The notes under the pieces: model-generated | What the model was told of the DNA's origin: nothing | The model's input: the letters and a program-made list of their open reading frames with translations, nothing else | The model's database searches: none | Program-made: the position numbers and the translations under genes | Assembly (NCBI GenBank): GCA_038248505.1 | Contig: JBBRXJ010000012.1 | Location: forward strand, 1-49,467 | DNA length: 49,467 bases | Direction of reading: 5' to 3' | Source of the DNA: JBBRXJ01 sp038248505 | Lineage (GTDB): Bacteria > Bacteroidota > Bacteroidia > Bacteroidales > JBBRXJ01 | In this document: in pieces, positions 35,781-45,569 of the stretch | Numbering within the stretch: the first letter of the stretch is position 1 | Layout of the letters: each line of letters begins with the position of its first letter

Positions 35781-35971
35781 AAGAATTTTGATTAATAATT
35801 AATTATTCTCGAAAGAGCAAAATTATAAATATTTAGTTAATCAATCAAAGCTAAGCATCTAATAATTTGAAGTTTATTACAAATGCTAATAATTTGTTAA
35901 TATCTAAAGCTTTAAATAAAACAAATTAATTCGCTTCTGAAGTAATTTAAGTTTTTAAAGAATTTACATGG

Positions 35972-36508
35972 ATGAAGATTTACACTAAAAAAGGAGACCT
36001 CGGATATACCACTATAATAGGGGGTGAGAAATTAATTAAATGTGATCATCAAATTGAAGCCTATGGTAGTGTTGATGAATTGATTGCATTTACTGGATAT
36101 CTAAAAGATCAACTAAATCAAGCGCATTTAAAACAAAATCTTTTATATATTCAAGATCGACTGATGGCTGTATGTGCTATACTAGCAAAAGGCAATACAG
36201 ACAGGGACTTACCATCTATTTCAGAAAAAGACATTTTACAATTAGAAAAACTGATAGATGAGTATCAATCAGATCTTACGGAACTTAATTTTTTTCTACT
36301 TCCAGGTGGACATCCACTTGTTTCTCTCTCGCATATATGTCGTACAGTTTGCCGTAGAGCAGAGAGGCAAGTTATTCGTTTATCACTCGAGAAAGAAACC
36401 AATCCTATAACAATCAAATACTTGAATAGGTTATCCGATTTCTTCTTCGCCTTAAGTAGAAGAATTTCAAAAGATTATGGCTCTGTGGAATTAAAATGGG
36501 AAGTATAA
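35972..36508 (+). CDS. Cob(I)alamin adenosyltransferase, PduO type
   Basis: Transfers the adenosyl group of ATP to cob(I)alamin to make coenzyme B12. The 178 residues form the five-helix bundle of the PduO/MMAB family. Visible are the ATP-binding N-terminal KIYTKKGDLGYTTIIGG (the family TKxGDxGxT motif), AYGSVDELIAFTGYL, LPGGHPLVSLSHICRTVCRRAER with the conserved R-x2-ER pattern, and LNRLSDFFFALSRR. It starts at the ATG at 35972; a nearer upstream ATG is out of frame. It is divergent from gltB. A BtuF-like binding protein is encoded elsewhere in the window, but no corrinoid cluster is present. Confidence 0.92.
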   Translation: MKIYTKKGDLGYTTIIGGEKLIKCDHQIEAYGSVDELIAFTGYLKDQLNQAHLKQNLLYIQDRLMAVCAILAKGNTDRDLPSISEKDILQLEKLIDEYQSDLTELNFFLLPGGHPLVSLSHICRTVCRRAERQVIRLSLEKETNPITIKYLNRLSDFFFALSRRISKDYGSVELKWEV

Positions 36509-36509
36509 T

Positions 36510-36539
36510 TTGTTTAATAAATATATAGTTTTATATTTG
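36510..36539 (+). promoter_or_regulatory. Promoter of the DUF2795 gene
   Basis: TTG at 36510-36512, a 19-bp spacer and TATATTTG at 36532-36539 match the Bacteroidota consensus exactly. Transcription would start near 36545, 28 bases before the ATG. The small gene is therefore expressed on its own, not only from the adenosyltransferase promoter. Confidence 0.75.
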
Positions 36540-36572
36540 CGCACCTTAAAAATAACCAAGAATTAAATAAAT

Positions 36573-36794
36573 ATGTATTGGACACTTGAACTCGCATCAA
36601 AACTCGAAGATGCTCCATGGCCTGCTACCAAGGATGAGTTAATTGACTTTGCTATACGTTCAGGCGCTCCGCTGGAGGTAATTGAAAATCTTCAAGAACT
36701 TGAAGATGAAGCGGAGGTTTTTGAAAGTATTGAAGATATTTGGCCTGATTATCCGAGTAAAGATGATTTCTTATTCAACGAAGATGAGTATTAA
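36573..36794 (+). CDS. Small acidic protein of the DUF2795 family
   Basis: 73 residues, strongly acidic, cytoplasmic. MYWTLELASKLEDAPWPATKDELIDFAIRSGAPLEVIENLQEL is the typical DUF2795 opening of Bacteroidota, with a short helical fold; the C-terminal half (DEAEVFESIEDIWPDYPSKDD) is rich in Glu and Asp. The family has no established function. The gene has its own strong promoter and its last bases overlap the convergent OstA-like gene by four. Confidence 0.88.
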   Translation: MYWTLELASKLEDAPWPATKDELIDFAIRSGAPLEVIENLQELEDEAEVFESIEDIWPDYPSKDDFLFNEDEY

Positions 36795-38332
36795 TTCACT
36801 TTTCTCTGTTGCCAGGTAAAAATATCGTCTTTCTTTTTAGGTCGTAATTCATCGAGCCAAAGAAAACCTTTCATTTTAAGGTCTTCGGGTTGAATCTGAT
36901 TTAGGGGGTATAATGTTGCGATAGGATCAACCAATAAATAGATCTTATCTATTTCTCCATCCTTCATATAAACAGACATATTTAAGCTTTGTGCCTTATT
37001 TGCTCCTATAATCTCCCCATTATCATTGGGGAAGTATATTGATTGTGATTCACCATACACTTTTAATTTATGCATCTCACCAGCTTGAAAATAGCCTGTC
37101 ATGCTTTTCCCTTTAATCTGATTATAATATGAACTATCCACTTGTTCCACATTAAGTGCGTTTCTATGCATTTTAATGGAATCCGTTTCCCCATTACCAG
37201 TAAAAATCTCAATAAAATCGGCTGTAATCTGGTTTGTTTCATTCCATAATACTGGATCAACATACAAACGAACAGTTGAATCTGCAAAGGTATACACCAA
37301 TGAATCACAAATAGCTTGCACATTCGTACGATATACCTTAACTCTATGGTATGCTCTCAATATGCGAAACCCATTTGTATCCATAACTGACCTCAGTGTA
37401 TCTCCATGAAGAAATAGCGAATCAATTGTTTCAGCTGAATATTGAATCATATATGCTCTATCTGTCATCATAATCATTTCGGGCTCTTTGTGATAAATAC
37501 CCATGTTTCCTTTTATGATAACTTCACGTAGCGTATCAATCATTTCAACATTACAAAAACCTTCTCCATAGCCTGTTTTCTCTTCATAATACAAACTATC
37601 AGCCTTCAATATTTGTTTTGGCTGTGAAATAAGTGCATTTCGGCTTATACTTGAGATTTCCGTTATAGTATTGTACCATCCATATTCACAATACATATAC
37701 CCAGAGTCGCGATACATGTGCGTTGGCCCAAAGAAATACGTCATCTTTGTTTTCGTCTGATAATTTAAGGTATCGCTAAACATGGTGAAATCTTTAGAAA
37801 AAACCTTCACTGAATCTTTAAAATGAAACATGTCTTCATTTGCAAAATAAAATCCAATATCACTAAAGAGCGTATCATTGTTGCTTATTGTTTTACCCCA
37901 ATCTATATAATGGCCAATATCCTTTTGCATATCATAATCAAGATAATCAGTATACAAGGTTGTTTCATTATCAATAAGCTTAACATGTTTTCGTGCATTT
38001 GTCATTTTTGTATTTCCATCATATTTTACAATATCGGCATACATATGTAATGTATCTCCTTTATTAATATATACATGGCTAAATGCATCTAATGCATTCC
38101 TCTCTGAATAATAGTAAGCACTATCACAATACATAATCGTGCCTTCATGCTTAAAAACTACGTTTCCTAAAAGCCTTTTGGCATCAGGAGCAATACGTTC
38201 GTTCATCTCCATTGAATTTGAGGTGAACTCAATTTTTTTTTGTGCTTGTAACGAACTAAATAGTAGAATAAATAAAATAATAAAATAAAACTTCTCGAAT
38301 TTATAGTTCAATATTAGTTTGATCTGATACAT
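36791..38332 (-). CDS. OstA-like outer-membrane biogenesis protein
   Basis: Exported protein with LptA/OstA-type beta-jellyroll repeats, of the group called 'OstA-like protein' in Bacteroidota. From the ATG at 38332 it has 513 residues, beginning with a signal peptide (IILFILLFSSLQAQ). An ATG 12 codons earlier would overlap the preceding gene by 16 bases and lengthen the n-region, so I prefer the later one. The first repeat, IAPDAKRLLGNVVFKHEGTIMYCDSAYYY, is followed by further units of the form 'xxxYxxxTxxxxxxxxV', as expected for a protein that shields or guides lipopolysaccharide. It is the last gene of a four-gene operon with three SurA-like foldases. Confidence 0.82.
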   Translation of the reverse strand: MYQIKLILNYKFEKFYFIILFILLFSSLQAQKKIEFTSNSMEMNERIAPDAKRLLGNVVFKHEGTIMYCDSAYYYSERNALDAFSHVYINKGDTLHMYADIVKYDGNTKMTNARKHVKLIDNETTLYTDYLDYDMQKDIGHYIDWGKTISNNDTLFSDIGFYFANEDMFHFKDSVKVFSKDFTMFSDTLNYQTKTKMTYFFGPTHMYRDSGYMYCEYGWYNTITEISSISRNALISQPKQILKADSLYYEEKTGYGEGFCNVEMIDTLREVIIKGNMGIYHKEPEMIMMTDRAYMIQYSAETIDSLFLHGDTLRSVMDTNGFRILRAYHRVKVYRTNVQAICDSLVYTFADSTVRLYVDPVLWNETNQITADFIEIFTGNGETDSIKMHRNALNVEQVDSSYYNQIKGKSMTGYFQAGEMHKLKVYGESQSIYFPNDNGEIIGANKAQSLNMSVYMKDGEIDKIYLLVDPIATLYPLNQIQPEDLKMKGFLWLDELRPKKKDDIFTWQQRKVN

Positions 38333-38352
38333 AATATGATAAAAAATCCCAT

Positions 38353-39708
38353 CTATTCCTTTATCCATCCTTTACTCTCAAATTTGCACGTATTATATTG
38401 ATCATCAATTCTGATAGATGCTACTGATTGCGCCTCTTTCATCCATTTATTAATAATCAAATGCTTTTTTTCAGCTTCGGCCAATTGTTTAATAATATCG
38501 TAATCATCTTTAATATTTGCATAATGAGGTTCAATTACATTTCGCAAATAAATGACTTTATAAATTTTCTTTCCGTTTTTATCTTTGGATTCATAAACAT
38601 CACTGATATCAAACTTTTTCATGTCTTTTAGTACATATAAATCATCTGCTGCAAAATCTTCTTTGGCAAATTGATATGTTCCATTAACTGGATTTATTTT
38701 TCTACCTCCACTTTTTCTTTCATCAACATCTTCCGTAAAGCGTTTTGCAACTTTATCAAAACTCATTGAATCATTCAATCTCACTATATTTGCAATACTA
38801 TCAAGTCGAATTTTTGAGGCACGAAGTAACCCTGGATTATAATTAGGTCGCATTAAAATATGACGTGTATTAAGCTTATTATCTTTTTTATCAATTAGTT
38901 GAATAATATGATATCCAAATTCCGTTTCAACAATACCAGATACCCCTCCTGACTTCAATTTAAAAGCGGCATCAGCATAGGGAGCTGCCAATTCTCCTTT
39001 ACTTAAATATCCAATCTCACCTCCTTTGGTTGCTGAAGCAATATCTTCTGAATAAAGAGCGGCTAACATGGAAAATTTCTCCCCATCAATAATTCGTTTT
39101 CTCATCTGCAACAAACGTTCTCTCACATCAAACAAGGCCTGTTCGTTCAGTTTGGGATAAATCACAATTTGATTTACTTCAAATCGTTCTTCAATAAATG
39201 GTAAGCTATCGCTTTTCTGACGTGCATAAAAATCACTTACCTCTGATGGCGTTATTTTTATTGAACCAGTTAATTCATTCTCTACTTTTTGTGTTATCAT
39301 TTGCTCCCTTAAATCATCTCGTAACTCTTCTTTAATCTCAAGAATACTTTTATTAAAATACGCCTCTAGTTTCTCCTTTGATCCAATTTGTGATGACATT
39401 GCTTCAACTCTTTGATTAAGCTGAGTTTCAACCTGCTCATTTGTCACATAAATACTGTCTATTTCTGCCTGCTTTAACAATAATTTCTGCATCAACATTT
39501 CCTCAAATAATAGACATCGTATATATGATTCCGTTCCTTGAAAACCTTGACTTTTTGCTTGTAAATATTGTTGTTCTATTTCCGATTGAAGTATGATTTC
39601 ATCACCTACAACAGCAACTATATTGTCAATTATTTTTTTACTTGTTTGAGCAATTAAGCTCGGAACAAAAAGTGATATTAGATAAATAATAATAATTTTT
39701 TTGTACAT
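38353..39708 (-). CDS. SurA-like periplasmic peptidyl-prolyl isomerase
   Basis: Periplasmic chaperone and parvulin isomerase for outer-membrane proteins, 451 residues. A signal peptide (to about residue 21, SLIAQTS) precedes a SurA N-terminal helical domain (IVAVVGDEIILQSEIEQQ, about 28-170). Two parvulin domains follow: about 178-275, with FSMLAALYSEDIASATKGGEIGYLSKGEL and GYHIIQLIDKK, and about 280-385, with a weaker match. This order (SurA-N, then rotamases) is that of E. coli SurA. The start is eight bases after the stop of the lipoprotein gene, and its 3' end is close to the OstA-like start. Confidence 0.9.
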   Translation of the reverse strand: MYKKIIIIYLISLFVPSLIAQTSKKIIDNIVAVVGDEIILQSEIEQQYLQAKSQGFQGTESYIRCLLFEEMLMQKLLLKQAEIDSIYVTNEQVETQLNQRVEAMSSQIGSKEKLEAYFNKSILEIKEELRDDLREQMITQKVENELTGSIKITPSEVSDFYARQKSDSLPFIEERFEVNQIVIYPKLNEQALFDVRERLLQMRKRIIDGEKFSMLAALYSEDIASATKGGEIGYLSKGELAAPYADAAFKLKSGGVSGIVETEFGYHIIQLIDKKDNKLNTRHILMRPNYNPGLLRASKIRLDSIANIVRLNDSMSFDKVAKRFTEDVDERKSGGRKINPVNGTYQFAKEDFAADDLYVLKDMKKFDISDVYESKDKNGKKIYKVIYLRNVIEPHYANIKDDYDIIKQLAEAEKKHLIINKWMKEAQSVASIRIDDQYNTCKFESKGWIKE

Positions 39709-39715
39709 GATAATC

Positions 39716-40564
39716 TCAGTAAATTTTAAAAAGTTCTCTATTTAATGCATTTGTATATATGCTTGACTCAAGGCCTTCTAGCATCTTAATTCGTCTTTTA
39801 TTTAATATGACATTCTTAATTCTATTGGTCACAAAAGAAAGCGGAGCAATTGTACCCTTGCTTTTATACTCAAGAATATTGACCAAATAAAGATTTTCTT
39901 GATCAGAAACCTCAAACGTTTTATTTTGACTTAAGAAACTGGATTGATCCAAAATTGTTATCGGAATTGATTTAGAAAAAGTTCTAAAACTCAACCAATA
40001 ATCGGTGCAATAATCAAAAGTTTTGGCGTACTGATAACAGTACTCTTCCAGTTTACTTAAATTACTTTCAGAAAAATCGCGATAAAGCAATTGTATCTTA
40101 TCAACATTAGGAGCCGATTTTGGAATTTTAATATAGAGCACTCTAACAATATCCTCTTCTAATATAAAACTCGCATTGTTTGCCGTATAAAACGCTTCAA
40201 TTTCTTTCATACTAATAGAGGTATCCAGGTTCTGTGCTAACCACTTATCTTCATATTTATAAATAATTAGAGAGGATCTATAATCCTCAATAAGCTTATT
40301 TACATTCTTCTCTTCCTCAGTAAGATTCAGTTCAGCTTTATTTAAGATTAGTTGTTTTTTAATCCATTTGTCAATATAGGCACGTAAAATTTCCGTGCTG
40401 TCTTCCTTTGATACTTTCTCCGAAATAATGTTTGCTACATCGGCAGAAAATAAATATCTATCACTCACTTTTGCCAATGGTCTATCATCAGATTTAGGGC
40501 TAAAGAATTTACACGACATCATTAGAATTGTACACAACAAAAAAACTATATGGATTTTAATCAT
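39716..40564 (-). CDS. SurA/PpiC-related lipoprotein
   Basis: Lipoprotein of 282 residues; lipobox ILMMSC with Cys18. The N-terminal part (LAKVSDRYLFSADVANIISE, then YIDKWIKKQLILNKAELNL) is the SurA/PpiC-type helical chaperone domain, and KEIEAFYTANNASFILEEDIVRVLYIKI is the usual link into a parvulin domain. The parvulin core itself is poorly conserved, so enzymatic activity is doubtful; a chaperone or scaffold role is more likely. It sits between two SurA-like genes with gaps of seven bases each, so it is cotranscribed. Confidence 0.78.
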   Translation of the reverse strand: MIKIHIVFLLCTILMMSCKFFSPKSDDRPLAKVSDRYLFSADVANIISEKVSKEDSTEILRAYIDKWIKKQLILNKAELNLTEEEKNVNKLIEDYRSSLIIYKYEDKWLAQNLDTSISMKEIEAFYTANNASFILEEDIVRVLYIKIPKSAPNVDKIQLLYRDFSESNLSKLEEYCYQYAKTFDYCTDYWLSFRTFSKSIPITILDQSSFLSQNKTFEVSDQENLYLVNILEYKSKGTIAPLSFVTNRIKNVILNKRRIKMLEGLESSIYTNALNRELFKIY

Positions 40565-40571
40565 AGTCTAA

Positions 40572-42548
40572 TTATTTAATATCTGATAGAATCGTTATAT
40601 TAACAGTAAAACTATATTTCTTACGCAAATCAATGAGCCATTGCTTCTCTAAATAATCCTGATAATCTGAAATCACTAAGCCCCTTGCTTCATTTAATGT
40701 TTTTAACTCGGGTATTACTTTATTAAGCTTAATTGCAAAATAAAACTTTAAATCCTTCTTATGAACAGGAACGACACCTGGCTCCCATCCTGTTGAATCG
40801 ATTACTTTATTATCGCCTTTACTAATTTTCACATTCTCAATCCAAACGGTATCCTTCCCTTTTAGATTTTTATTAATATCAACTAATAAAGCCTCAATGC
40901 CCACTTCTTTATTTTTAGTATATTCGGTAAAAGTCTTTTCAATAACAGAATCTGAATTCCCATATACTATATTAACCGATAAACGTTCTCCCCATGAATA
41001 TTTGGATTCGTTGTCTTTATGAAATTCAGCTAGGCCAGCACTATCCTTTACAGCCTTTGACCAAATATGTTCATCCATAATATTAAAAAGAAGTATCCCA
41101 TCATGATATTCTTTCAACAAATCACGAAAAGCTATATATTTTGACTCTAAACGAGCATCTTCATAGGCAATAATTTGTTCATCGCGATACTGTTCAAATA
41201 TCTTGTACAAAGCATACTCTAAAGTGCTTTCTGTAAGTTGTACATTGGGTTTATTTATAATAAAATTCAAGAAATCTTCTTGGGTATATTTTTGCTGCCC
41301 TATTGTAAAAATCACTTTAGGAAAACTACCAATTTGCTTAATGTTTTTAGCGGTATCAATAAGTTCAGGACTTAATGTAAACAATTCCTTTAAATTTAAT
41401 AATTGTTCCGTATATGAATATTCTTTCTTCAGTTTTTGAATATAGGCCTTTTTAATAATATCAGCCAATTCACCTTTTTCAGCTTTTGAATATAAATCGG
41501 TTTTTGCTTGTGTAAAACTTGGAGCAGATTCACGTTCGAGTCGTTTAATAATATGCCAACCATACATTGTTTTAAAAGGAGCCGAGATGGCACCATCTTT
41601 CTGCAATGCAAATGCAGCTGTTTCAAACTCAGGAATCATGCGCCCTGTATTAAACCAAGGTAATTCACCACCTGTTTCAGCAGTCCTTCTATCATCCGAG
41701 TTTGCTTTAGCGATAGTAGCAAAATCAGCTTTTTTCTGAAGTTGAGTGTATAAATTATCAACAATTTCTTTAATGGAGTCTTGTTCCCGTTCCGACATAC
41801 CCTGCGGTGTAACTTTAATAATGTGTGCTACACGAACACGACCTTGGGCTGGACGAATGTCTGTAACTTTTGCAATATGATAACCAAAACTTGTATGAAT
41901 TGGTTTTGAAACTTGATTTAACTTCATATTATGGACTACCAATTCAAATTCATAGGGATATTTAAATGCTGAGAAATATCCTAAATCGCCTCCATTGGTG
42001 GCCGAATATGTATCATCTGAACTATCTTTAGCTAACTTTTCAAAAGACAATCCTTTTTGAATTTCATTATAAAAACGCATCGCTTTATTATATGCAGCGA
42101 GGGTATCAGCTGGACTAGACTGAGCGTTATCTAGTCGAATCATAATATGTTTTACTCGTACTTCTTTATTCATACGATCATACTGACTTTTAATGATTGT
42201 ATTACGAATATTTGTATCCAACAAATATGGTTTTGCCAATTGCGAGCGATATCCACTAAATTCATTTACAAATGTTCGCATAGTATCATATCCTAAAGCT
42301 TCAGCTTCTGTTACCTTTAGTTTGAAGTTTATAAAAAGATCTAAATAATCATCAACGGGTTTTTTACTCTCTACTGCTTGAGTATTATTTTTACTATAAA
42401 TCCGGACGAATTCAGACTTAGAAATTTCTCTTTTAATACCCTTTCCTGTTATTGAAATCAATACAGGATCAGCAACGTTTTGCGCCGATGTAATAGAAGA
42501 TAGAGCAAATAAAAAGCAACTAAATATGCAATAAACATTTTTTAACAT
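40572..42548 (-). CDS. Periplasmic peptidyl-prolyl isomerase with two parvulin domains
   Basis: First gene of the foldase operon. From the ATG at 42548 the product has 658 residues with a standard signal peptide (MLKNVYCIFSCFLFALSSIT, then SAQ); an ATG nine codons earlier is also open. Two parvulin (PpiC) domains are plain: about 125-225 (VRVKHIMIRL, TNGGDLGYFSAFKYPYEFE, SFGYHIAKVTD) and about 230-335 (VRVAHIIKVTP, AETGGELPWFNTGRMIPEFE, YGWHIIKRLE). The remaining 320 residues form an all-helical and mixed region typical of Bacteroidota PPIases. It probably folds outer-membrane and T9SS cargo proteins together with the next two genes. Confidence 0.9.
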   Translation of the reverse strand: MLKNVYCIFSCFLFALSSITSAQNVADPVLISITGKGIKREISKSEFVRIYSKNNTQAVESKKPVDDYLDLFINFKLKVTEAEALGYDTMRTFVNEFSGYRSQLAKPYLLDTNIRNTIIKSQYDRMNKEVRVKHIMIRLDNAQSSPADTLAAYNKAMRFYNEIQKGLSFEKLAKDSSDDTYSATNGGDLGYFSAFKYPYEFELVVHNMKLNQVSKPIHTSFGYHIAKVTDIRPAQGRVRVAHIIKVTPQGMSEREQDSIKEIVDNLYTQLQKKADFATIAKANSDDRRTAETGGELPWFNTGRMIPEFETAAFALQKDGAISAPFKTMYGWHIIKRLERESAPSFTQAKTDLYSKAEKGELADIIKKAYIQKLKKEYSYTEQLLNLKELFTLSPELIDTAKNIKQIGSFPKVIFTIGQQKYTQEDFLNFIINKPNVQLTESTLEYALYKIFEQYRDEQIIAYEDARLESKYIAFRDLLKEYHDGILLFNIMDEHIWSKAVKDSAGLAEFHKDNESKYSWGERLSVNIVYGNSDSVIEKTFTEYTKNKEVGIEALLVDINKNLKGKDTVWIENVKISKGDNKVIDSTGWEPGVVPVHKKDLKFYFAIKLNKVIPELKTLNEARGLVISDYQDYLEKQWLIDLRKKYSFTVNITILSDIK

Positions 42549-42575
42549 AATACAATTGGGTTTAGATTTTATCAT

Positions 42576-42939
42576 AAATAAAAAGATGATTCAATAATAA
42601 GCGTACTATTATAAACATAAAAAAATACGTCTGACATAATTACACTGATACTCAGTTTCTTTTCTGTTATATTAAAACTTAATAAGTAAAAAAACTTCTC
42701 TTAACAATTTATAAACTAACAACTCTATTTTCAGTAATTTTAACTGATTTAGAATTGACGAAAATACAAAAAAAAAAACTGCATTCTGTGGTATAAAAAG
42801 CTTTTTTATTATCAACAAAACTTAATATTTTGCCGATTATTGCTTATTATTAGACTTTAAAGCAGAATTTGAAAATAAACAGACAAGCCTATTTATTAAT
42901 TATTATTCAGATATACAACATGTTACAAAGTGTTTTTAA
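42576..42939. other. Divergent intergenic region between the foldase operon and recQ
   Basis: About 360 bases, very AT-rich, without an open frame of interest. It must hold the promoters of both divergent units, but I found no full TTG/TAnnTTTG pair on either strand. The palindrome AAAAAGCTTTTT (42795-42806) and a run of A before it are the only visible features. Confidence 0.5.
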
Positions 42940-44844
42940 ATGAATAAATATCAACAAATACTTACAAAATATTGGGGCTATACTAATTTTAGGCCTTTAC
43001 AAGAAGATATTATTAGATCGGTTGATGAGGGAAATGACACACTGGCCTTACTTCCAACTGGTGGTGGAAAATCAATTACATTTCAAGTTCCTGGTCTATT
43101 AAAGGATGGTACGTGTCTGGTAATTACTCCTCTTATAGCGTTAATGATTGATCAAGTTGAACGTTTAAAAAAGCTTGATATAAAAGCTATTGCGCTACAT
43201 TCTGGATTATCCTCTCAAGAAATAAAAATCGCATTAGATCATTGCACTTTCGGTAAAGTAAAGTTTCTGTATATAGCTCCTGAACGTATTGATACTGAAC
43301 TATTCAAATACAGAGCTCCCAAAATGAATATCAACCTGATAGCGGTTGATGAAGCGCACTGTATTTCACAATGGGGGTATGATTTTAGACCTTCATACCT
43401 TAAAATCTCTAAAATTCGTGAAATTCTTCCAAATGTTCCAATATTAGCACTCACAGCAACTGCTACAACTGATGTAATTCAGGATATTCAAGAAAAACTT
43501 GAATTTAAAAATGCCGCTATTTTCAGATCGGGGTTTGAGCGTAAAAACTTAGCATACATTGTACGAGAAACCGAAGATAAAGAAAAAACACTTATGGATA
43601 TTGCTACAAAAGTACCCGGTAGTGGTATTATATATGTTCGAAACAGAAAAAAAACGAGAGAAATTGCAGATTTACTCAGAAACAATAAAATTCATGCAGA
43701 TTACTATCATGCGGGATTAGACATTTCCATTAGAAATAAAAAACAAGAGGCATGGCACAATGGGCAAATACCTATAATAGTTGCAACCAATGCCTTTGGA
43801 ATGGGAATTGATAAATCTAACGTTCGTTTTGTTGTACATTATGACTTGCCTGATTCACTTGAAGAATATTTTCAAGAAGCTGGGAGAGCTGGCCGTGATG
43901 GTAGAAACGCATACGCAGTAATATTATACAATATAACAGATGACCGAGATATAAATACACGACTTCGAAATCGTTTTCCGGAGATTGATACAATTAAAGC
44001 GGTTTACCAAGCGCTATACAACTTCTATGTAATACCACTTGAAGGCGGAAAAGGTCTTGTTATGGATTTCAATATTGGAGAATTTTGTCTCAAATATAAT
44101 TTCAGTATAGTTACCACACATAACTGTTTGAGACTTCTTCAAAATGAAGGATATCTTGAAGTTACTGAAGAGATAGACAATCCATCACGTATGCATTTTA
44201 AAGTATCACGCGATGACTTATACAAATATCAAGTATCCAATCAAGCGCTTGATGGTTTTGTAAAGTTGTTATTACGATCATATACAGGAATATTTACCGA
44301 TTATGTTAAAATTGATGAATATATTTTAGCAAAGAAAGCAGCTGTAGACGTAGATGCTATTTATCAATATCTTAATAAGCTTCGCTCTGCCGATCTTATA
44401 AGTTATTTCCCTAGAAAGAAAACGCCCTTAATAATTTTTAATGAGGAACGATTAGATGTTAAATCATTACGGCTATCTCCCGAGAATTATATTATCAGAA
44501 AAGAATTTTATATTACGCGGCTTAATGCAATGTTAATGTATGTTACAAGCAATAGTAAATGTAGAAGTCAATTATTATTACAATACTTTGGAGATAGAGG
44601 AGCTGAACGTTGCGGACGATGCGATACTTGTATAAAAAGGAATGAGCTTGATCTTAGCCGATATGAATTTGATCTTATTTTACAGGAATTAAAAAGCCGA
44701 CTAATTAATGAATCTGTACCTTACGACCAATTAATTGATAGTATTAATAAAGAAAAAGAAAAGGTTATTCGTGTGATTAAATGGCTTATTGAAACAAATA
44801 AAATCATTCAAACTGACGATTACAAATTAAGATGGCACAATTAG
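42940..44844 (+). CDS. recQ: ATP-dependent DNA helicase RecQ
   Basis: 3'-5' superfamily 2 helicase of recombination and replication-fork repair. The 634 residues show motif 0 (YWGYTNFRPLQEDII, about 11-25), Walker A TGGGKS at 40-45, DEAH at 137-140 followed by CISQWGYDFRPSY (aromatic-rich loop), motif V/VI (ATNAFGMGIDKSNVRFVVHYDLP; QEAGRAGRDG) and the zinc-binding Cys set (CRSQLLLQYFG... CGRCDTC) near 547-567. A winged-helix RQC part is probable before it is cut short; there is no HRDC domain. This short RecQ form is common in Bacteroidota. It ends with TAG directly followed by TAA. Confidence 0.95.
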   Translation: MNKYQQILTKYWGYTNFRPLQEDIIRSVDEGNDTLALLPTGGGKSITFQVPGLLKDGTCLVITPLIALMIDQVERLKKLDIKAIALHSGLSSQEIKIALDHCTFGKVKFLYIAPERIDTELFKYRAPKMNINLIAVDEAHCISQWGYDFRPSYLKISKIREILPNVPILALTATATTDVIQDIQEKLEFKNAAIFRSGFERKNLAYIVRETEDKEKTLMDIATKVPGSGIIYVRNRKKTREIADLLRNNKIHADYYHAGLDISIRNKKQEAWHNGQIPIIVATNAFGMGIDKSNVRFVVHYDLPDSLEEYFQEAGRAGRDGRNAYAVILYNITDDRDINTRLRNRFPEIDTIKAVYQALYNFYVIPLEGGKGLVMDFNIGEFCLKYNFSIVTTHNCLRLLQNEGYLEVTEEIDNPSRMHFKVSRDDLYKYQVSNQALDGFVKLLLRSYTGIFTDYVKIDEYILAKKAAVDVDAIYQYLNKLRSADLISYFPRKKTPLIIFNEERLDVKSLRLSPENYIIRKEFYITRLNAMLMYVTSNSKCRSQLLLQYFGDRGAERCGRCDTCIKRNELDLSRYEFDLILQELKSRLINESVPYDQLIDSINKEKEKVIRVIKWLIETNKIIQTDDYKLRWHN

Positions 44845-44936
44845 TAATTAAAAAAAAAAGAAACATGCTTATTATTCAATTCAAAATCACGAGTTAGCAT
44901 CATCATGTTAAATTTATAATAGATAATATGTAAAAT

Positions 44937-45569
44937 ATGATTCACAAATTCAGAAATATTTTTATCTCAGAAGTAAGTAAAGGCATACCAGGGGAAGCTA
45001 GTCATAAAAAAATGTATCCCTCTATTCGTCCTTCAAATAATAAAACAATTTCGAGAAATGCATCTGTAATGATCTTAATATATTTAAAGAATGAAACACT
45101 ACATACCATTTTCATACGAAGGCCTGAAGACGGAACTATACATAGCGGTCAAGTTAGCTTACCAGGAGGAAAAGAAGAGCCAGCTGATCATGATTTAATT
45201 GAAACAGGAATACGTGAAACCCATGAAGAAATTGGAATTGAGTTAAAAAAAACAGAAATAGTAAGCTCGTTGACCCCAATACATATCAAAGCCAGTAATT
45301 TTATTGTACAGCCCATTGTTGCAATGATTGATTATAATCCAATTTTTTCAGCCGATGCCAAAGAGGTAGCGAGTCTTATTGAAACCCCTATCCAAGCATT
45401 AACTGACGATATGAATCAAAAGGTGAAATTATTTTCTTCTCATGGCGTTACATTTTCAGCACCATATTATGATATACAAGGAGAAGTTATTTGGGGGGCG
45501 ACTGCAATAATTATTACTGAATTTACTGATATTCTTAAGCGAAATGAAGAGATGCTTACTTTTTTATAA
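44937..45569 (+). CDS. Nudix hydrolase, CoA pyrophosphatase (NudL) type
   Basis: Probably cleaves coenzyme A or acyl-CoA to 3',5'-ADP and phosphopantetheine. The 210 residues contain the extended NudL-type box: SLPGGKEEPADHDLIETGIRETHEEIG at about 78-104 (read here in pieces: LPGGKEEP, then DLIETGIRETHEEIG). As in other NudL proteins, the first Glu of the standard Nudix box is not conserved, while REtxEEiG is. A UPF0035-like stretch, HSGQVSLPGGK, precedes it. Its 3' end overlaps the convergent mltF gene by 14 bases. Confidence 0.88.
   Translation: MIHKFRNIFISEVSKGIPGEASHKKMYPSIRPSNNKTISRNASVMILIYLKNETLHTIFIRRPEDGTIHSGQVSLPGGKEEPADHDLIETGIRETHEEIGIELKKTEIVSSLTPIHIKASNFIVQPIVAMIDYNPIFSADAKEVASLIETPIQALTDDMNQKVKLFSSHGVTFSAPYYDIQGEVIWGATAIIITEFTDILKRNEEMLTFL

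Noticed and set aside
35859..35896. CTAATAATTTG repeated twice, 27 bases apart, before the adenosyltransferase gene
   Set aside because: It is short and of low complexity in a region made almost only of A and T; expected by chance. It has one base too few for TAnnTTTG in the right register.
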